Positions 24,978 through 34,342 are shown, counted from the first letter of the stretch. The stretch is 64,000 nt of DNA from Alistipes sp. (GCA_020026335.1 JAHHQO010000001.1:265629-329628); one strand, 5' to 3'. The notes: generated by a model from the letters alone, not told the origin. Numbers and translations are program-made.

Positions 24978-26637
24978 GAATTGGAAAAAATATGTGATGA
25001 GTGTGGCACTTGCAACTTCGGTTGTGGGTGCATTCTCATTTGCCACCCGTGACGATTTCGGGTTGGGACGCGCCATGGAGCTGGTTGTGGGCATGATGCG
25101 CGAATTGTCGGTGGGGTATGTCGACCCTGTCGATGCCGACAAACTCTTGCAGGGTGCCGCCGAGGGCATGGTGCGTGACCTCGACCCCTACACCGAGTAC
25201 ATTGCCGAGGACGCCATGCAGGACTTCGAGCTGCTCACCACGGGCAAATATGGCGGTATGGGTTCGCTCATCCGCAAGAAGGGCAACTGGGTGTGCATCG
25301 CCCAGCCCTACAAGGGTTCGCCCTCCGACCGTGCCGGCATGAAAATCGGCGACAAGATTCTCTCCATCGACGGCAAGAGTGCCGAGAACTTCACCAACGA
25401 GCAGGTCTCCTCCAAGCTGAAGGGTACGCCCGGCAGTGTGGTGAACCTCGAACTGGAGCGTTTGAACGGCGAGCGTTACAAGTCATCGGTAGTGCGCGAG
25501 CGCATTCTCATTCCGAGTGTGCCGTACTACGGCTGGCTCAACGATTCGACCGCCTACCTCTGCCACCGCGACTACATCGACGGCTCGTATGTCGAGATTC
25601 GCAACGCCCTCGATGAACTCAACCGCGAGGGACGACTCAAGAATCTGGTCTTCGACCTGCGTTTCAACGGTGGCGGTATCATGCAGGAAGCGGTGAAAAT
25701 CCTCTCGCTGTTCGTACCCAAGGGCACCGAGGTGCTCTCGACCAAGGGACGCACCGATTCCTCGAAGAAGAGCTACGCCACCTCCTCCGAGCCGGCTTAT
25801 CCCGACCTGCGTCTGGCGGTGCTGATTAACAACGGCTCGGCATCCTCTGCCGAGATTGTGTCGGGTGCATTGCAGGATTTGGACCGCGCGGTGCTCATCG
25901 GTCAGCGCAGCTTCGGCAAGGGTCTGGTGCAGACCACCGTGCCGCTGGGCTACAACGGCATGCTGAAGCTCACCACCGCGAAGTATTATATCCCCTCGGG
26001 TCGCTGCATTCAGGCGGTGGACTACTCCCACTCACAGGAGGGTAGCGTGAGGGTCATTCCCGACTCGCTGATTTCGGAGTTCGCAACCGCCGGCGGTCGT
26101 AAGGTCTATGACGGTGGCGGTGTGATGCCCGACATCAAGACCGAGCCCGAATATGTGAGCCGCTTTGCCGCCACACTCTACGCCATGGGATTCATCGCCG
26201 ACTACGGTGACGAGTATATGATTGCCCACCCCGATTTGAAGACGGTGGACAGCCGTAACTTCTCTATCTCGGAGGAGGATTACGAGGCGTTCCGTCAGTT
26301 CATGAAGGACAAGAAAGTGCCCTACGAGTCGGAGACACGACAGGCGCTCAAGATGCTGAAGAAGGCCACCGACGAGGACCGCTTCAAGGAGCTGGGCGAG
26401 CGCATCGCCGCCATCGAAAAGGAGCTCAAGGACGACACCGCCTCGAACATTGACACCTACCGCAAGGAGATACTCTCCTACATCAACCGCGACATTATCC
26501 AGCGTTTCAACTATCAGGAAGGCTCGATAGAGTACGGTGTGGTGCGTGACAAGGAGGTGGAGCGTGCCGTGGAGCTGTTGTCCGATGTGCAGGAGTATGA
26601 GCGTATCCTCCGCGAACAGGATACCCTGCGCAAATAA
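24970..26637 (+). CDS. S41-family C-terminal processing protease
   Basis: 555 aa. A signal or anchor (about 8-26), a PDZ domain (about 88-165: GSPSDRAGMKIGDKILSIDG) and an S41 domain. The catalytic Ser292 in NNGSASSAEI, Asp303 and Lys317 in SFGKGLVQ have the spacing of E. coli Prc (Ser430, Asp441, Lys455). The last 130 residues are a charged helical tail. A periplasmic protease, likely anchored in the membrane. Part of an operon 24504-28883 with a membrane protein, a kinase and a DUF4271 protein. Confidence 0.95.
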   Translation: MNKNWKKYVMSVALATSVVGAFSFATRDDFGLGRAMELVVGMMRELSVGYVDPVDADKLLQGAAEGMVRDLDPYTEYIAEDAMQDFELLTTGKYGGMGSLIRKKGNWVCIAQPYKGSPSDRAGMKIGDKILSIDGKSAENFTNEQVSSKLKGTPGSVVNLELERLNGERYKSSVVRERILIPSVPYYGWLNDSTAYLCHRDYIDGSYVEIRNALDELNREGRLKNLVFDLRFNGGGIMQEAVKILSLFVPKGTEVLSTKGRTDSSKKSYATSSEPAYPDLRLAVLINNGSASSAEIVSGALQDLDRAVLIGQRSFGKGLVQTTVPLGYNGMLKLTTAKYYIPSGRCIQAVDYSHSQEGSVRVIPDSLISEFATAGGRKVYDGGGVMPDIKTEPEYVSRFAATLYAMGFIADYGDEYMIAHPDLKTVDSRNFSISEEDYEAFRQFMKDKKVPYESETRQALKMLKKATDEDRFKELGERIAAIEKELKDDTASNIDTYRKEILSYINRDIIQRFNYQEGSIEYGVVRDKEVERAVELLSDVQEYERILREQDTLRK

Positions 26638-26658
26638 CCTATCAAAGGAAGAAGGGAG

Positions 26659-27849
26659 ATGCAAAAGAAGATGAGAAGACTTCGTGATATGTTCACTTTC
26701 CGTCACCGCGTGGTGATTATCGTGGTCGGCATTCTGCTGGCTGCGCTTTCGTTGCTCTACACCAACAACATGGCGAAAGGACTCAAGGAGAAGGAGCAGC
26801 ACGATGTGGCACTGTGGGCCAATGCCCTGCAACGCGTCAATCGCGATGCCTTGGGTGCCGTTGTCGATGACCCCTTCATCAAACAGATTGTATCGAACAA
26901 CAACAATATCCCGTTCATCATCATCAACGAGAACTTCAAGGTGGTGAACTCGCACCTCATACCCCCCGAAATCATCGGTCACCCCGACCATCTGCGCCGT
27001 CAGATTGAGGAGTTCGCCGAGGAGAATCCGCCCCAGAAGGTCACCTTCTGGTGGAACAGTGAGCACTACCTGCTGATTTTCTACGGTCAGTCGCAACTGC
27101 TCAAATCGCTCTACTACTTCCCCATCATTCAGTTGCTTGTCATCACCGCTTTTGTGCTGATGGGCTTCATCGCCTTCCGCTCCTCGAAGCACGACGAGCA
27201 GAACCGCGTGTGGATTGGTCTGGCGAAGGAGACCGCCCACCAGTTGGGCACCCCCACCTCGTCACTGTTGGGCTGGGTGGAGTACCTCAAATCGCAGGAC
27301 ATCGACCAGGAAGCGGTGGCGGAGATGGAGAAGGATTTGACCCATCTGATGAAGATTGTGGACCGCTTCTCGAAAATCGGTTCGGAGACTCCTCTCGAAC
27401 CTGCCGTCATCAATGAGGTGGTGGGCGAGTCGGTGATGTACTTCCGCAAGCGTATCCCCCGCAACGTGACCCTCGACTATAACGGACTGGCGATTGCCCC
27501 CGTGCAGGCCAACATCAATGCCGCCCTCTTCGAGTGGGTGGTGGAGAACCTGATGAAGAACTCGCTCGATGCCCTGCAAGGTCACGGCGCGATAGATGTA
27601 ACCATCTCCTCGGACGAGAAGAACATCATGGTCGATGTCCGCGACACGGGAAAGGGTATTCCCAAGGGCAACTGGAACCGTATTTTCGAACCCGGCTTTA
27701 CCACCAAGACGCGCGGCTGGGGTCTGGGTCTTTCGCTTTCGAAGCGCGTCATCGAGGAGTACCACCACGGCAAAATCGCAGTCATCGACTCCGAGCCGGG
27801 TAAGGGTACCACCATTCGTATCACCATCAAAAGGGTATTTGAGTCTTGA
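26659..27849 (+). CDS. Sensor histidine kinase with periplasmic sensor loop
   Basis: 396 aa. Membrane helices at about 16-36 and 151-174 flank a periplasmic domain of about 115 residues. The phospho-acceptor is His194 in KETAHQLGTP. The HATPase domain follows with ENLMKNSLDAL (N box), DTGKGIPKG (G1) and GWGLGLSLSKRV (G2). No response regulator is encoded nearby, so it is an orphan kinase. Transcribed with the S41 protease 21 nt upstream. Confidence 0.93.
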   Translation: MQKKMRRLRDMFTFRHRVVIIVVGILLAALSLLYTNNMAKGLKEKEQHDVALWANALQRVNRDALGAVVDDPFIKQIVSNNNNIPFIIINENFKVVNSHLIPPEIIGHPDHLRRQIEEFAEENPPQKVTFWWNSEHYLLIFYGQSQLLKSLYYFPIIQLLVITAFVLMGFIAFRSSKHDEQNRVWIGLAKETAHQLGTPTSSLLGWVEYLKSQDIDQEAVAEMEKDLTHLMKIVDRFSKIGSETPLEPAVINEVVGESVMYFRKRIPRNVTLDYNGLAIAPVQANINAALFEWVVENLMKNSLDALQGHGAIDVTISSDEKNIMVDVRDTGKGIPKGNWNRIFEPGFTTKTRGWGLGLSLSKRVIEEYHHGKIAVIDSEPGKGTTIRITIKRVFES

Positions 27850-28883
27850 TTTTGGAGGACATCATATCGCAGGGACGTGTCGGGGCTGACACGTTGGGCG
27901 GCGGTCATAAGGCTGTGCGTCCGAAGAGTGATACCCTTGTGAAAGGCAGTCGTAAGCAGGTGACGCAGCCCTCCGCGGCGGTGCACGAAAAAGCGGACTC
28001 GCTGGGACAGAAGGGGGTAGATTCTTTGGCAAATGCCCCTGCCGATACCTTATTATATTATAATAGGGGGGAGATGTGGTGGCTGTCCGACTTGTTGCCG
28101 GAAGCTCCCCTGCCCGTGGATTCCCTGCTGCGCGAGGTGGAAGCCCCCGTGGTTTTCGGTGAGCACTCCGTGGCGGTGGAGGGTTGCATGATGCAGCCCG
28201 CCAGAGTGCCTGCACTCACCGAACAACCGCTGTTTCAAGGCTTTGTACTCTTCCTTGCCTTTGTATTTGCACTGATTATCAACAAATTCCTGCCCGATGT
28301 GAAAGCGCTGTTGGGCAGTGTCTTCACCTATCACAACGCCGGCGAGCGTCTCTCTCCCGGCTCGAACAACAACAACGTCATACGCCTGCTCGATGATTCG
28401 GCGTGGGTGGGTGCGCTGATGGTGGGTGCTGCCGTGGTGCGCTTCTGTGGCGATTATGTGCCGCAGGAGGTGGGCAGCCTGCTCAACGGTGCCACCGCTC
28501 TGGTGGTGATGTTGGCGGTGCTGGCAGCCCTTGTAGTGGTGCATCTGTTTCAGTATCTGACACTTCGTGCCACGGGTGAGGTGCTCCTCTGTCAGAACTT
28601 CATCACCCAGCTCTGGCAGGTCAAGCGTATCTGCTTCTCGCTGTTCGTCATTTCGGTCACTCCGCCCCTTTTGCTCTATATGTTTGCTCCCGATGCAAGT
28701 GCCCGCTGGCTGCTCGCAGTGATGGTTCTAATGTCGTTAACGGCGCTTTTTGTGTACGTTAGGGAGACGATTGGTCTGTTTCTTTCCAAAAAAATTTCAA
28801 TTTTGCATTGGTTTTTGTACCTTTGCACCGTGGAATTATTCCCTATCAGCCTGTTATGGCTGCTTGTCGTTAAGAAACTGTAA
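27846..28883 (+). CDS. DUF4271 membrane protein
   Basis: 345 aa with a TTG start overlapping the kinase stop by 4 bp. The first 85 residues are polar and rich in DTL/DSL repeats, then a helix at about 115-140 and five or so further helices (about 180-340). This fits DUF4271, a Bacteroidetes family often encoded before hemD. An ATG at 28074 would remove the polar part but leave the helices intact. Function unknown. Confidence 0.83.
   Translation: MILEDIISQGRVGADTLGGGHKAVRPKSDTLVKGSRKQVTQPSAAVHEKADSLGQKGVDSLANAPADTLLYYNRGEMWWLSDLLPEAPLPVDSLLREVEAPVVFGEHSVAVEGCMMQPARVPALTEQPLFQGFVLFLAFVFALIINKFLPDVKALLGSVFTYHNAGERLSPGSNNNNVIRLLDDSAWVGALMVGAAVVRFCGDYVPQEVGSLLNGATALVVMLAVLAALVVVHLFQYLTLRATGEVLLCQNFITQLWQVKRICFSLFVISVTPPLLLYMFAPDASARWLLAVMVLMSLTALFVYVRETIGLFLSKKISILHWFLYLCTVELFPISLLWLLVVKKL
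28818..28825 (+). promoter_or_regulatory. Internal -7 box before hemD
   Basis: TACCTTTG lies inside the 3' end of the DUF4271 gene, 88 nt before the hemD start. The -33 element is poor, so this is a tentative internal promoter. Confidence 0.4.
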
Positions 28884-28913
28884 GACTAATACTTAATTAT
28901 AAAACTTTTAAAA

Positions 28914-29777
28914 TTGAAAATCCAGCGCGTATTGGTTTCCCAGCCGAAACCTGCCATATTTGAGAAATCCCCATTCTACGAATTATCTCAGAAGCACAAC
29001 GTAGAGATTGTTTACCATCCCTTCATTCGCGTAGTTGGAGTCTCGTTAAAAGAGTTCCGTTCACAGAGAATTGAAATCCTCGACCACACAGCCGTGATTT
29101 TTACATCGCGCACCACGGTCGACAGCTTCTTCCACATTTGTGAGGAGGCACGCATCACTGTTCCCGAGACAATGAAGTATATCTGCCAAACCGAGGCAGT
29201 AGCTCTTTATTTACAGAAATATATCGTATACCGCAAACGTAAGATTTCGTTTGCCGACGGTTCGTTCACCTCGCTCATCGAGCAGATTATCAAGCACAAG
29301 GACGAGAAATTCCTCCTCGCGCTGAGCGAACCCCACAAACCCGAATTGCCCGATGCACTGGCCAAGCTCAAGCTGGCGGTTGATTCCGTTATCCTGGCGC
29401 GCACCGTGGCTGCCGACCTCGACGATGTGAAGCCTGCCGATTACGGCATGGTGGCACTCTACTCGCCTTCGGACATCAAGGCGCTCATCGAGAAGTTCGG
29501 TACCGAGAACCTGCCTCCTCTGGCGGTATTCGGTGACGGTGCTCTGAAGATGGCTTTGGAAGCCGGCATCACCGTGTTGGCCAACGCTCCGCGTCCGGCA
29601 GCTCCCTCGATGGTGAAGGCCATCGACATCTACCTCGACAAGATTGCCGAGGGCGAGGAGGTGGCTCCCGTGCAGCTGACCACCGACACCAGTAACGAAG
29701 ATTTTATCCGCAGCCAGCAGCACAAGCTCGCCAAAAAGAGCCGTGCAAAGCGTGTGGTAACCGAAAAAAATAACTAA
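28914..29777 (+). CDS. hemD: Uroporphyrinogen-III synthase
   Basis: 287 aa, TTG start (MKIQRVLVSQPKPA). HemD-type two-domain fold with low sequence conservation: AVIFTSRTTVDSF (about 53-65), and GMVALYSPSDIKALIEKFG in the second domain. It closes hydroxymethylbilane to uroporphyrinogen III in haem synthesis. The basic C-terminal tail (about 255-287) is longer than usual. rnpA starts 5 nt later. Confidence 0.88.
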   Translation: MKIQRVLVSQPKPAIFEKSPFYELSQKHNVEIVYHPFIRVVGVSLKEFRSQRIEILDHTAVIFTSRTTVDSFFHICEEARITVPETMKYICQTEAVALYLQKYIVYRKRKISFADGSFTSLIEQIIKHKDEKFLLALSEPHKPELPDALAKLKLAVDSVILARTVAADLDDVKPADYGMVALYSPSDIKALIEKFGTENLPPLAVFGDGALKMALEAGITVLANAPRPAAPSMVKAIDIYLDKIAEGEEVAPVQLTTDTSNEDFIRSQQHKLAKKSRAKRVVTEKNN

Positions 29778-29782
29778 CAGCT

Positions 29783-30157
29783 ATGTCAGACGACCGCTCT
29801 CTTCCCCGTTCGGAGCGACTCCATTCGCTTGGAGCCGTAAAGCGCCTGTTTGAGAGTGGCGAAAGCGGATTTGTGTTCCCGTTTCGATATGTGTGGTACG
29901 CCGAGGTCGATAACGAGAATTCTGCCGAGGTGCTCTTCTCGGTGCCCAAGCGTTTCCACAAGCGAGCCAACAAGCGCAACCTGCTGAAACGCCGCACACG
30001 TGAGGCCTACCGCCTGCAAAAGGGTATCTTGCAGGCAGCACAAAAGAGTATGAATCTCGATTTGGCACTCGTCTATTCCTCAAAAGAGGTGTTGCCCTAC
30101 AAAAATATTGAACATGCAGTCCGAAAGATTCTTCAGCAAATTGTGGAGCGTCTGTAA
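29783..30157 (+). CDS. rnpA: Ribonuclease P protein component
   Basis: 124 aa. The RNA-binding signature KRFHKRANKRNLLKRRTREA (about 56-75) is diagnostic. RnpA supports the RNase P ribozyme that matures tRNA 5' ends. The C-terminal end overlaps yidD by 44 bp. rpmH, the usual neighbour in other bacteria, lies 25 kb away at 55454. Confidence 0.96.
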   Translation: MSDDRSLPRSERLHSLGAVKRLFESGESGFVFPFRYVWYAEVDNENSAEVLFSVPKRFHKRANKRNLLKRRTREAYRLQKGILQAAQKSMNLDLALVYSSKEVLPYKNIEHAVRKILQQIVERL

Positions 30158-30374
30158 GCGAATCGTGGCACTGCCTTTCATTCTGCTTATCCGTTTCTAT
30201 CAGCTGTGCATCTCTCCGATGACACCGCCCTCGTGTCGGTTTGTCCCCACCTGTTCGCAGTATGCGCTGGAGGCATTCCGCAAGTACGGGCCGCTGAAGG
30301 GGCTGTGGCTCACCGTGAAGCGTCTTGCGCGCTGTCACCCGTGGGGCGGCAGCGGTTACGACCCCGTGCCGTAA
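30114..30374 (+). CDS. yidD: Membrane protein insertion efficiency factor
   Basis: 86 aa from the ATG at 30114 inside rnpA (a TTG two codons earlier is the alternative). IRFYQLCISPMTPPSCRFVP, then TCSQYALEAFRKYG and RCHPWGGSGYDPVP are hallmarks of YidD, which helps YidC-dependent membrane insertion. Translationally coupled to rnpA. Confidence 0.95.
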   Translation: MQSERFFSKLWSVCKRIVALPFILLIRFYQLCISPMTPPSCRFVPTCSQYALEAFRKYGPLKGLWLTVKRLARCHPWGGSGYDPVP

Positions 30375-30394
30375 CGAGTTGTTTTTTAGTCTTA

Positions 30395-30430
30395 AAAAAG
30401 ACGGAATCCTTTGGGGTTCCGTCTTTTTTT
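30395..30430 (+). terminator. Terminator after rnpA-yidD
   Basis: The stem ACGGAATCC/GGGTTCCGT flanked by AAAAAG and CTTTTT is followed by a long T-run. Confidence 0.88.
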
Positions 30431-30910
30431 TGTTTGTATGGGGCGGCTGTTACGAGGGAGCGGAGTCAGGACGGTCGGAGGGCGGCGCGGTGTATTGTGG
30501 GGGCTGAGTCGTGTTGCTATGGTGTGTTGCTGGTGGCGGTCGGACGGTTTTTCAATAGCTGTATGTGAGCGTAGGCGGTCTGTCGCAGTAGGAGTGTTTC
30601 GCGGTGGAATCGGTCGGAGTGATGGAGAAAGACCGTCAGAGGGGCGGAAATGGGGGTAGAAGTGAATGCCAACGGGTGCCGGTGCGGAGGAATGGGGGTG
30701 ATGTCTGCGTAATATAAAATATAAAGTGTGATGTGTGGCGCGGAGGGGGGGCAAAGTGTTGCGTGTCGGCTACCCTCCGAGTGTGCGGTGTTTGTGCAGT
30801 CATTTCCCGAAAGGGGCGCGGAAATGGGGTGGTGCGCTGTGCGGTGCGTACCGAGCGTCCCCGTGTTGTGCCGAATGTCACGCCCCCTCTCTCTGCGATA
30901 CAGATACAAA
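30431..30910. other. G-rich intergenic filler, no gene seen
   Basis: 480 bases between the yidD terminator and the tRNA-Ser(CGA) terminator. The plus strand is G-rich and poor in C, with low-complexity stretches such as GGCGGCGCGG and GGAGGGGGGG. Several frames are open across it on both strands but none has a recognisable product or a fitting start. Confidence 0.6.
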
Positions 30911-30941
30911 AAAAAGAGATGCTTCAAAAAAAGCATCTCTT
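30911..30941 (-). terminator. Terminator of tRNA-Ser(CGA)
   Basis: An 11-bp stem (30914-30924 with 30931-30941) is followed on the minus strand by a run of Ts, directly after the tRNA. Confidence 0.85.
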
Positions 30942-30945
30942 GGAG

Positions 30946-31032
30946 CGGAAAGAGAGGGATTCGAACCCCCGGTGCAGTTACCCGCACACCGCATTTCGAG
31001 TGCGGCACGTTCGACCACTCCGTCATCTTTCC
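30946..31032 (-). tRNA. tRNA-Ser(CGA)
   Basis: 87 nt class II tRNA. Acceptor GGAAAGA pairs with TCTTTCC; discriminator G (complement of 30946). The anticodon stem-loop CGCA-CTCGAAA-TGCG gives anticodon CGA (Ser, UCG). Long variable arm present; T loop GGTTCGAATCC. CCA is not encoded. Confidence 0.95.
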
Positions 31033-31059
31033 GTGTATTAGTCGTTCGTTTACGGAGTG

Positions 31060-31089
31060 CAAATATAGACATTATTTTCAATATGCAAT
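31060..31089 (-). promoter_or_regulatory. Promoter of tRNA-Ser(CGA)
   Basis: Minus strand: TATATTTG (31060-31067) with an imperfect -33 box (ATTG, 31086-31089) 18 nt away. Confidence 0.6.
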
Positions 31090-31400
31090 AATTTTGAACG
31101 AAAATTTTTGATTTTTTTTCAAAAAAGGTGCGAAATGCCCGATTTTGACCATAAAATCACATATTTTTCCCTATATTTGTATCACTCAACAGGGGCAAAA
31201 CCTCCTCCCGATTTCCGAAAAAATGCGAAGTCCGGGGTGAGAATTTGCAGTGGGGAGCGAAATTTTTGCGTCCGTGGGACGAAGAAATGTCGCCCGAAAA
31301 GAGGGCGTGCCTCGCAAATTTGTCGGTCGGAAGAAATACTAAAACAACTCGCCGTGCCGTTATATATTAAAATGGTGAAACGCATAAAAAGATGTGCATT
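31068..31400. other. Upstream region of the lipoprotein-porin pair
   Basis: AT-rich region without a supported gene. A plus-strand TATATTTG (31172-31179) with a TTTG 24 nt upstream could be the promoter of the lipoprotein at 31401, which would give a 5' leader of about 215 nt. Confidence 0.4.
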
Positions 31401-32546
31401 ATGAAAAGATTGGTCTATATCATATCGCTGTTGCTGGTGGGATTCTCCATGAGCAGTTGCACGTCGGCATATTACGCTTCGACAGGCCAGTATGCCGGAG
31501 ATGATTTATACACCACCCACAACAAGGTCAATATCGCCCAGCGCGAAAAGGCACGTGCCGAAGCCGAAAAGGCCGAGGCGGAAGCTCGTCGCGCACAGTG
31601 GCAGGCACGCCTTGCCGAAGCAGAGGCAGCGGCTGCCGAAAACAAATATTACAGCTATAAGTCGGGCAGTCGCTTCGACGATGTGGTAGAGGATACCTAC
31701 GAGGGTGCCTACGAACGCCGTCTGAGGGGCTTCAATTCGCCCACCTACCGTATGCCGTCGAGCTACTTCGACTTCCGTTACAGCTCGGAGTTCAGCTACC
31801 TGTCGGCCTACGACCCTGCCTTCTACAATGTGATTGTCATGGGTGATCAGGTGTGGGTAGAACCCAAATACATCTCCTCGATGTTCGGTACATGGGGTCG
31901 TCCGATTTACTATGTTGCCCCGTGGTACTACGGTTGGAGATACCCCTCCTACGGCTGGAACATCGGTTTCGGCAGCTGGGGCTGGGGCTTCGGATTTGGC
32001 TTCGGCTGGCACAGTCCGTGGTATGACCCCTGGTGGGGTTACGACCCGTGGTGGGGCGGTCATCACTGCTATCCCGGCGCACGACCCTATTACCATCGCT
32101 ACGGCTCGCACTATGTACCCGGCAATTCGGGTTCGGGACGCTACTACCGTGGCGGACACTACTCGGGCTACTCGAACAGAGGTTACCGTTCGGGCGGCAG
32201 GGGATACTACCACACGGGCAGCCGTTATGACGGACGCGACACCTACCGCAACGGTTCGTCGTCGGGCAACTATCGCGGCTCGTCGGGTCGCGGCGGCTCA
32301 CGCTACAACAGCGGTTACGGCGGTCGTCACAACTCCTACAAGAACCGTTACGACAACAATCGCAACAACAACTATAACAACAATTACAACGGCAACTACA
32401 ACAACCGCAACAACTACAACAGCGGTTCGTCCAACAGCAGCTACGGCAGCGGTTCGCGCGGTGGCAGCTACGGCGGCGGTAGTTATGGAGGCGGTTCGCG
32501 CGGTGGTTCGTCATCGGGCAGTGGTCGTCACTATGGCGGCAGATAA
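31401..32546 (+). CDS. Lipoprotein with coiled coil and Gly/Tyr/Asn-rich low-complexity tail
   Basis: 381 aa from MKRLVYIISL; an ATG 9 bp earlier is less likely as it breaks the signal peptide. Lipobox FSMSSC with Cys20. An Ala/Glu-rich coiled coil follows (about 45-78), then a compact region with YDPAFYNVIVMGDQVWVEP, a Trp/Gly/Tyr-rich stretch (about 165-220), and a tail of about 160 residues made of Gly, Ser, Tyr, Arg and Asn. The function is not recognised. The tail looks like an intrinsically disordered, possibly self-associating segment. It precedes a FadL-type porin gene by 18 nt and is probably co-transcribed. Confidence 0.88.
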   Translation: MKRLVYIISLLLVGFSMSSCTSAYYASTGQYAGDDLYTTHNKVNIAQREKARAEAEKAEAEARRAQWQARLAEAEAAAAENKYYSYKSGSRFDDVVEDTYEGAYERRLRGFNSPTYRMPSSYFDFRYSSEFSYLSAYDPAFYNVIVMGDQVWVEPKYISSMFGTWGRPIYYVAPWYYGWRYPSYGWNIGFGSWGWGFGFGFGWHSPWYDPWWGYDPWWGGHHCYPGARPYYHRYGSHYVPGNSGSGRYYRGGHYSGYSNRGYRSGGRGYYHTGSRYDGRDTYRNGSSSGNYRGSSGRGGSRYNSGYGGRHNSYKNRYDNNRNNNYNNNYNGNYNNRNNYNSGSSNSSYGSGSRGGSYGGGSYGGGSRGGSSSGSGRHYGGR

Positions 32547-32564
32547 TAAAACAGGAAAAGGAAT

Positions 32565-34274
32565 ATGAAACGTATATTGTTTTTGGCGGCGGCCCTCGTC
32601 TTGGGTGCCGCTTCGGTGAAGGCTCAGGTTCCGGGATTGGACTTCGGCGGTGTGGTCCTCGGTCAGGATATGCTTTGGTCCACGGATATGGCCAATCTGT
32701 CGCGTACACATGCTTTCGGTACGGCGCGCGCCATGGGTATGGGCGGTGCGATGACATCGCTGGGTGCCGATTTGTCCTCCATGGCCGTCAACCCCGCAGG
32801 TCTGGGTATGTACAACGGCAACGATGTGTCGGTGACCCCTCTGGTGACGGTGGCGAACGCTTCGACCCCCGGTACACAGACCTGGCAGAAGAATAGCCGC
32901 ACACGCTTTGCGGCTGCCAACTTCGGTGTGGCCATCAATGTGTTGGAAAACTCGAAGTCTGCCCTCACGAGCATGACCTTCGGTTTCGGCATGAACCGTA
33001 TCGCCGACTTCAACACACGAACCTCCTTCTCGGCGGAGTCGCGCTACAACAATCAGACCCCCGGACACTATATGCCCACCATTGCCGATATCTTCGCACA
33101 GCAGTTGGGTGAGTATGAAGTAAGGCAGAACGACAAGGGCGCGTTGAATATGAAGGACTTCGGCCCTCATCTGTGGCCTGCGATTTTGGGCTACGATGTG
33201 ATGATGGTCTCCAACCTCGGTACGCAGAACGACCCTTATTGGAAGCCCGAATTCATCGGCAGCAACGCTTCGGTACTCCACTCCATGGAGATGCTCAACA
33301 AGGGCTCTATCAATGAGTTCGACATCTCGCTGGGTGCGAATTTCAATAACTTCATCTATGTGGGTGCCACTCTCGGTGTGCAGAGCGTGTCGCTGCGCCG
33401 CGAGATTATCTATCAGGAGGAGTACGGCTACTTCAATCCCGACGGTAGCAATGCCCCCTCGCACGATGGTGAGGGTATGCCGCTCAAGCAGGAGTTGTTG
33501 TACAGCAACCTCTATCAGGGCTCATCGTTGGAGGGTAGCGGTATCAACTTCAAACTGGGTGTCATCATTCGCCCCACACAGGGACTGCGTATCGGTGTGG
33601 CATTCCATTCGCCCACCTACTACGCGCTTGACCGCTCCTATCGTGCCGACATGACCTCGGAGCTGGGTACGGTGGCCACCGGTGAGGTGAAGGGCTACGG
33701 CAACTATGCCCCCGGACTCTATGACGAGGGCGACAACAGCTGGGATTTCATCTCTCCCTCGCGACTCATGGTCGGTGCTTCCTACACGCTGGGCAAGACC
33801 GCTATTCTGTCGGTGGACTACGAGCGTGCGTGGTACAACGGCATCCGTTCGAAGAACCTGCCCTACGCCCTCGGTAAGACACGTGAGGACTACAACAACG
33901 AGTTCCGCGACCTCTACAAGGGCAACAACAATATCCGCGCAGGTCTTGAGGTGCGCCCCATTCCCATGCTCGCATTGCGTCTGGGTGGCGGTTACAGCGA
34001 CTCGATGCTCCGCGACAAGGAGACCTTCGTGACCAACTCCCAGGCCGGTATGCCCCCCGTGACGGAGAGCTACTTCGTGTCGGCGGGTGTGGGCTTCTCG
34101 CTGGGTCGTGCCTACTTCGATTTGGCGTACCAGCACCTCACCGAGAACTCGTCGGACTATCAGCTCTTCTTCAGCGGCGACCGCATGACAGGTGAGATTG
34201 TGACCGAGAGCGGACTCTACAACACCGCCTTCAAACGTCACTTCGTGTCGCTGACATTGGGCTTCCGCTTCTAA
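32565..34274 (+). CDS. FadL/OmpP1/TodX-type outer membrane protein
   Basis: 569 aa. Signal peptide ending ASVKA, then the typical start of the family: SRTHAFGTARAMGMGGAMTS with LSSMAVNPAGLGMY. The rest alternates beta strands and ends with the outer membrane motif FVSLTLGFRF (C-terminal Phe). FadL-type barrels take up hydrophobic compounds. Follows the low-complexity lipoprotein gene. Confidence 0.88.
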   Translation: MKRILFLAAALVLGAASVKAQVPGLDFGGVVLGQDMLWSTDMANLSRTHAFGTARAMGMGGAMTSLGADLSSMAVNPAGLGMYNGNDVSVTPLVTVANASTPGTQTWQKNSRTRFAAANFGVAINVLENSKSALTSMTFGFGMNRIADFNTRTSFSAESRYNNQTPGHYMPTIADIFAQQLGEYEVRQNDKGALNMKDFGPHLWPAILGYDVMMVSNLGTQNDPYWKPEFIGSNASVLHSMEMLNKGSINEFDISLGANFNNFIYVGATLGVQSVSLRREIIYQEEYGYFNPDGSNAPSHDGEGMPLKQELLYSNLYQGSSLEGSGINFKLGVIIRPTQGLRIGVAFHSPTYYALDRSYRADMTSELGTVATGEVKGYGNYAPGLYDEGDNSWDFISPSRLMVGASYTLGKTAILSVDYERAWYNGIRSKNLPYALGKTREDYNNEFRDLYKGNNNIRAGLEVRPIPMLALRLGGGYSDSMLRDKETFVTNSQAGMPPVTESYFVSAGVGFSLGRAYFDLAYQHLTENSSDYQLFFSGDRMTGEIVTESGLYNTAFKRHFVSLTLGFRF

Positions 34275-34298
34275 AAAGAGCAAAATTCGCCTAAATAT

Positions 34299-34333
34299 AA
34301 GGTCTGTCTTTGCGGCAGACCTTTGTTTTTTTT
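34299..34333 (+). terminator. Terminator after the porin gene
   Basis: Stem AAGGTCTG/CAGACCTT (34299-34306 with 34316-34323), then TTGTTTTTTTT. It overlaps the proS promoter. Confidence 0.8.
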
Positions 34334-34342
34334 GTATATTTG
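34309..34342 (+). promoter_or_regulatory. Promoter of proS
   Basis: TTTG (34309-34312), a 22-nt spacer and TATATTTG (34335-34342), 40 nt before the proS ATG. The -33 box sits in the loop of the preceding terminator. Confidence 0.6.
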
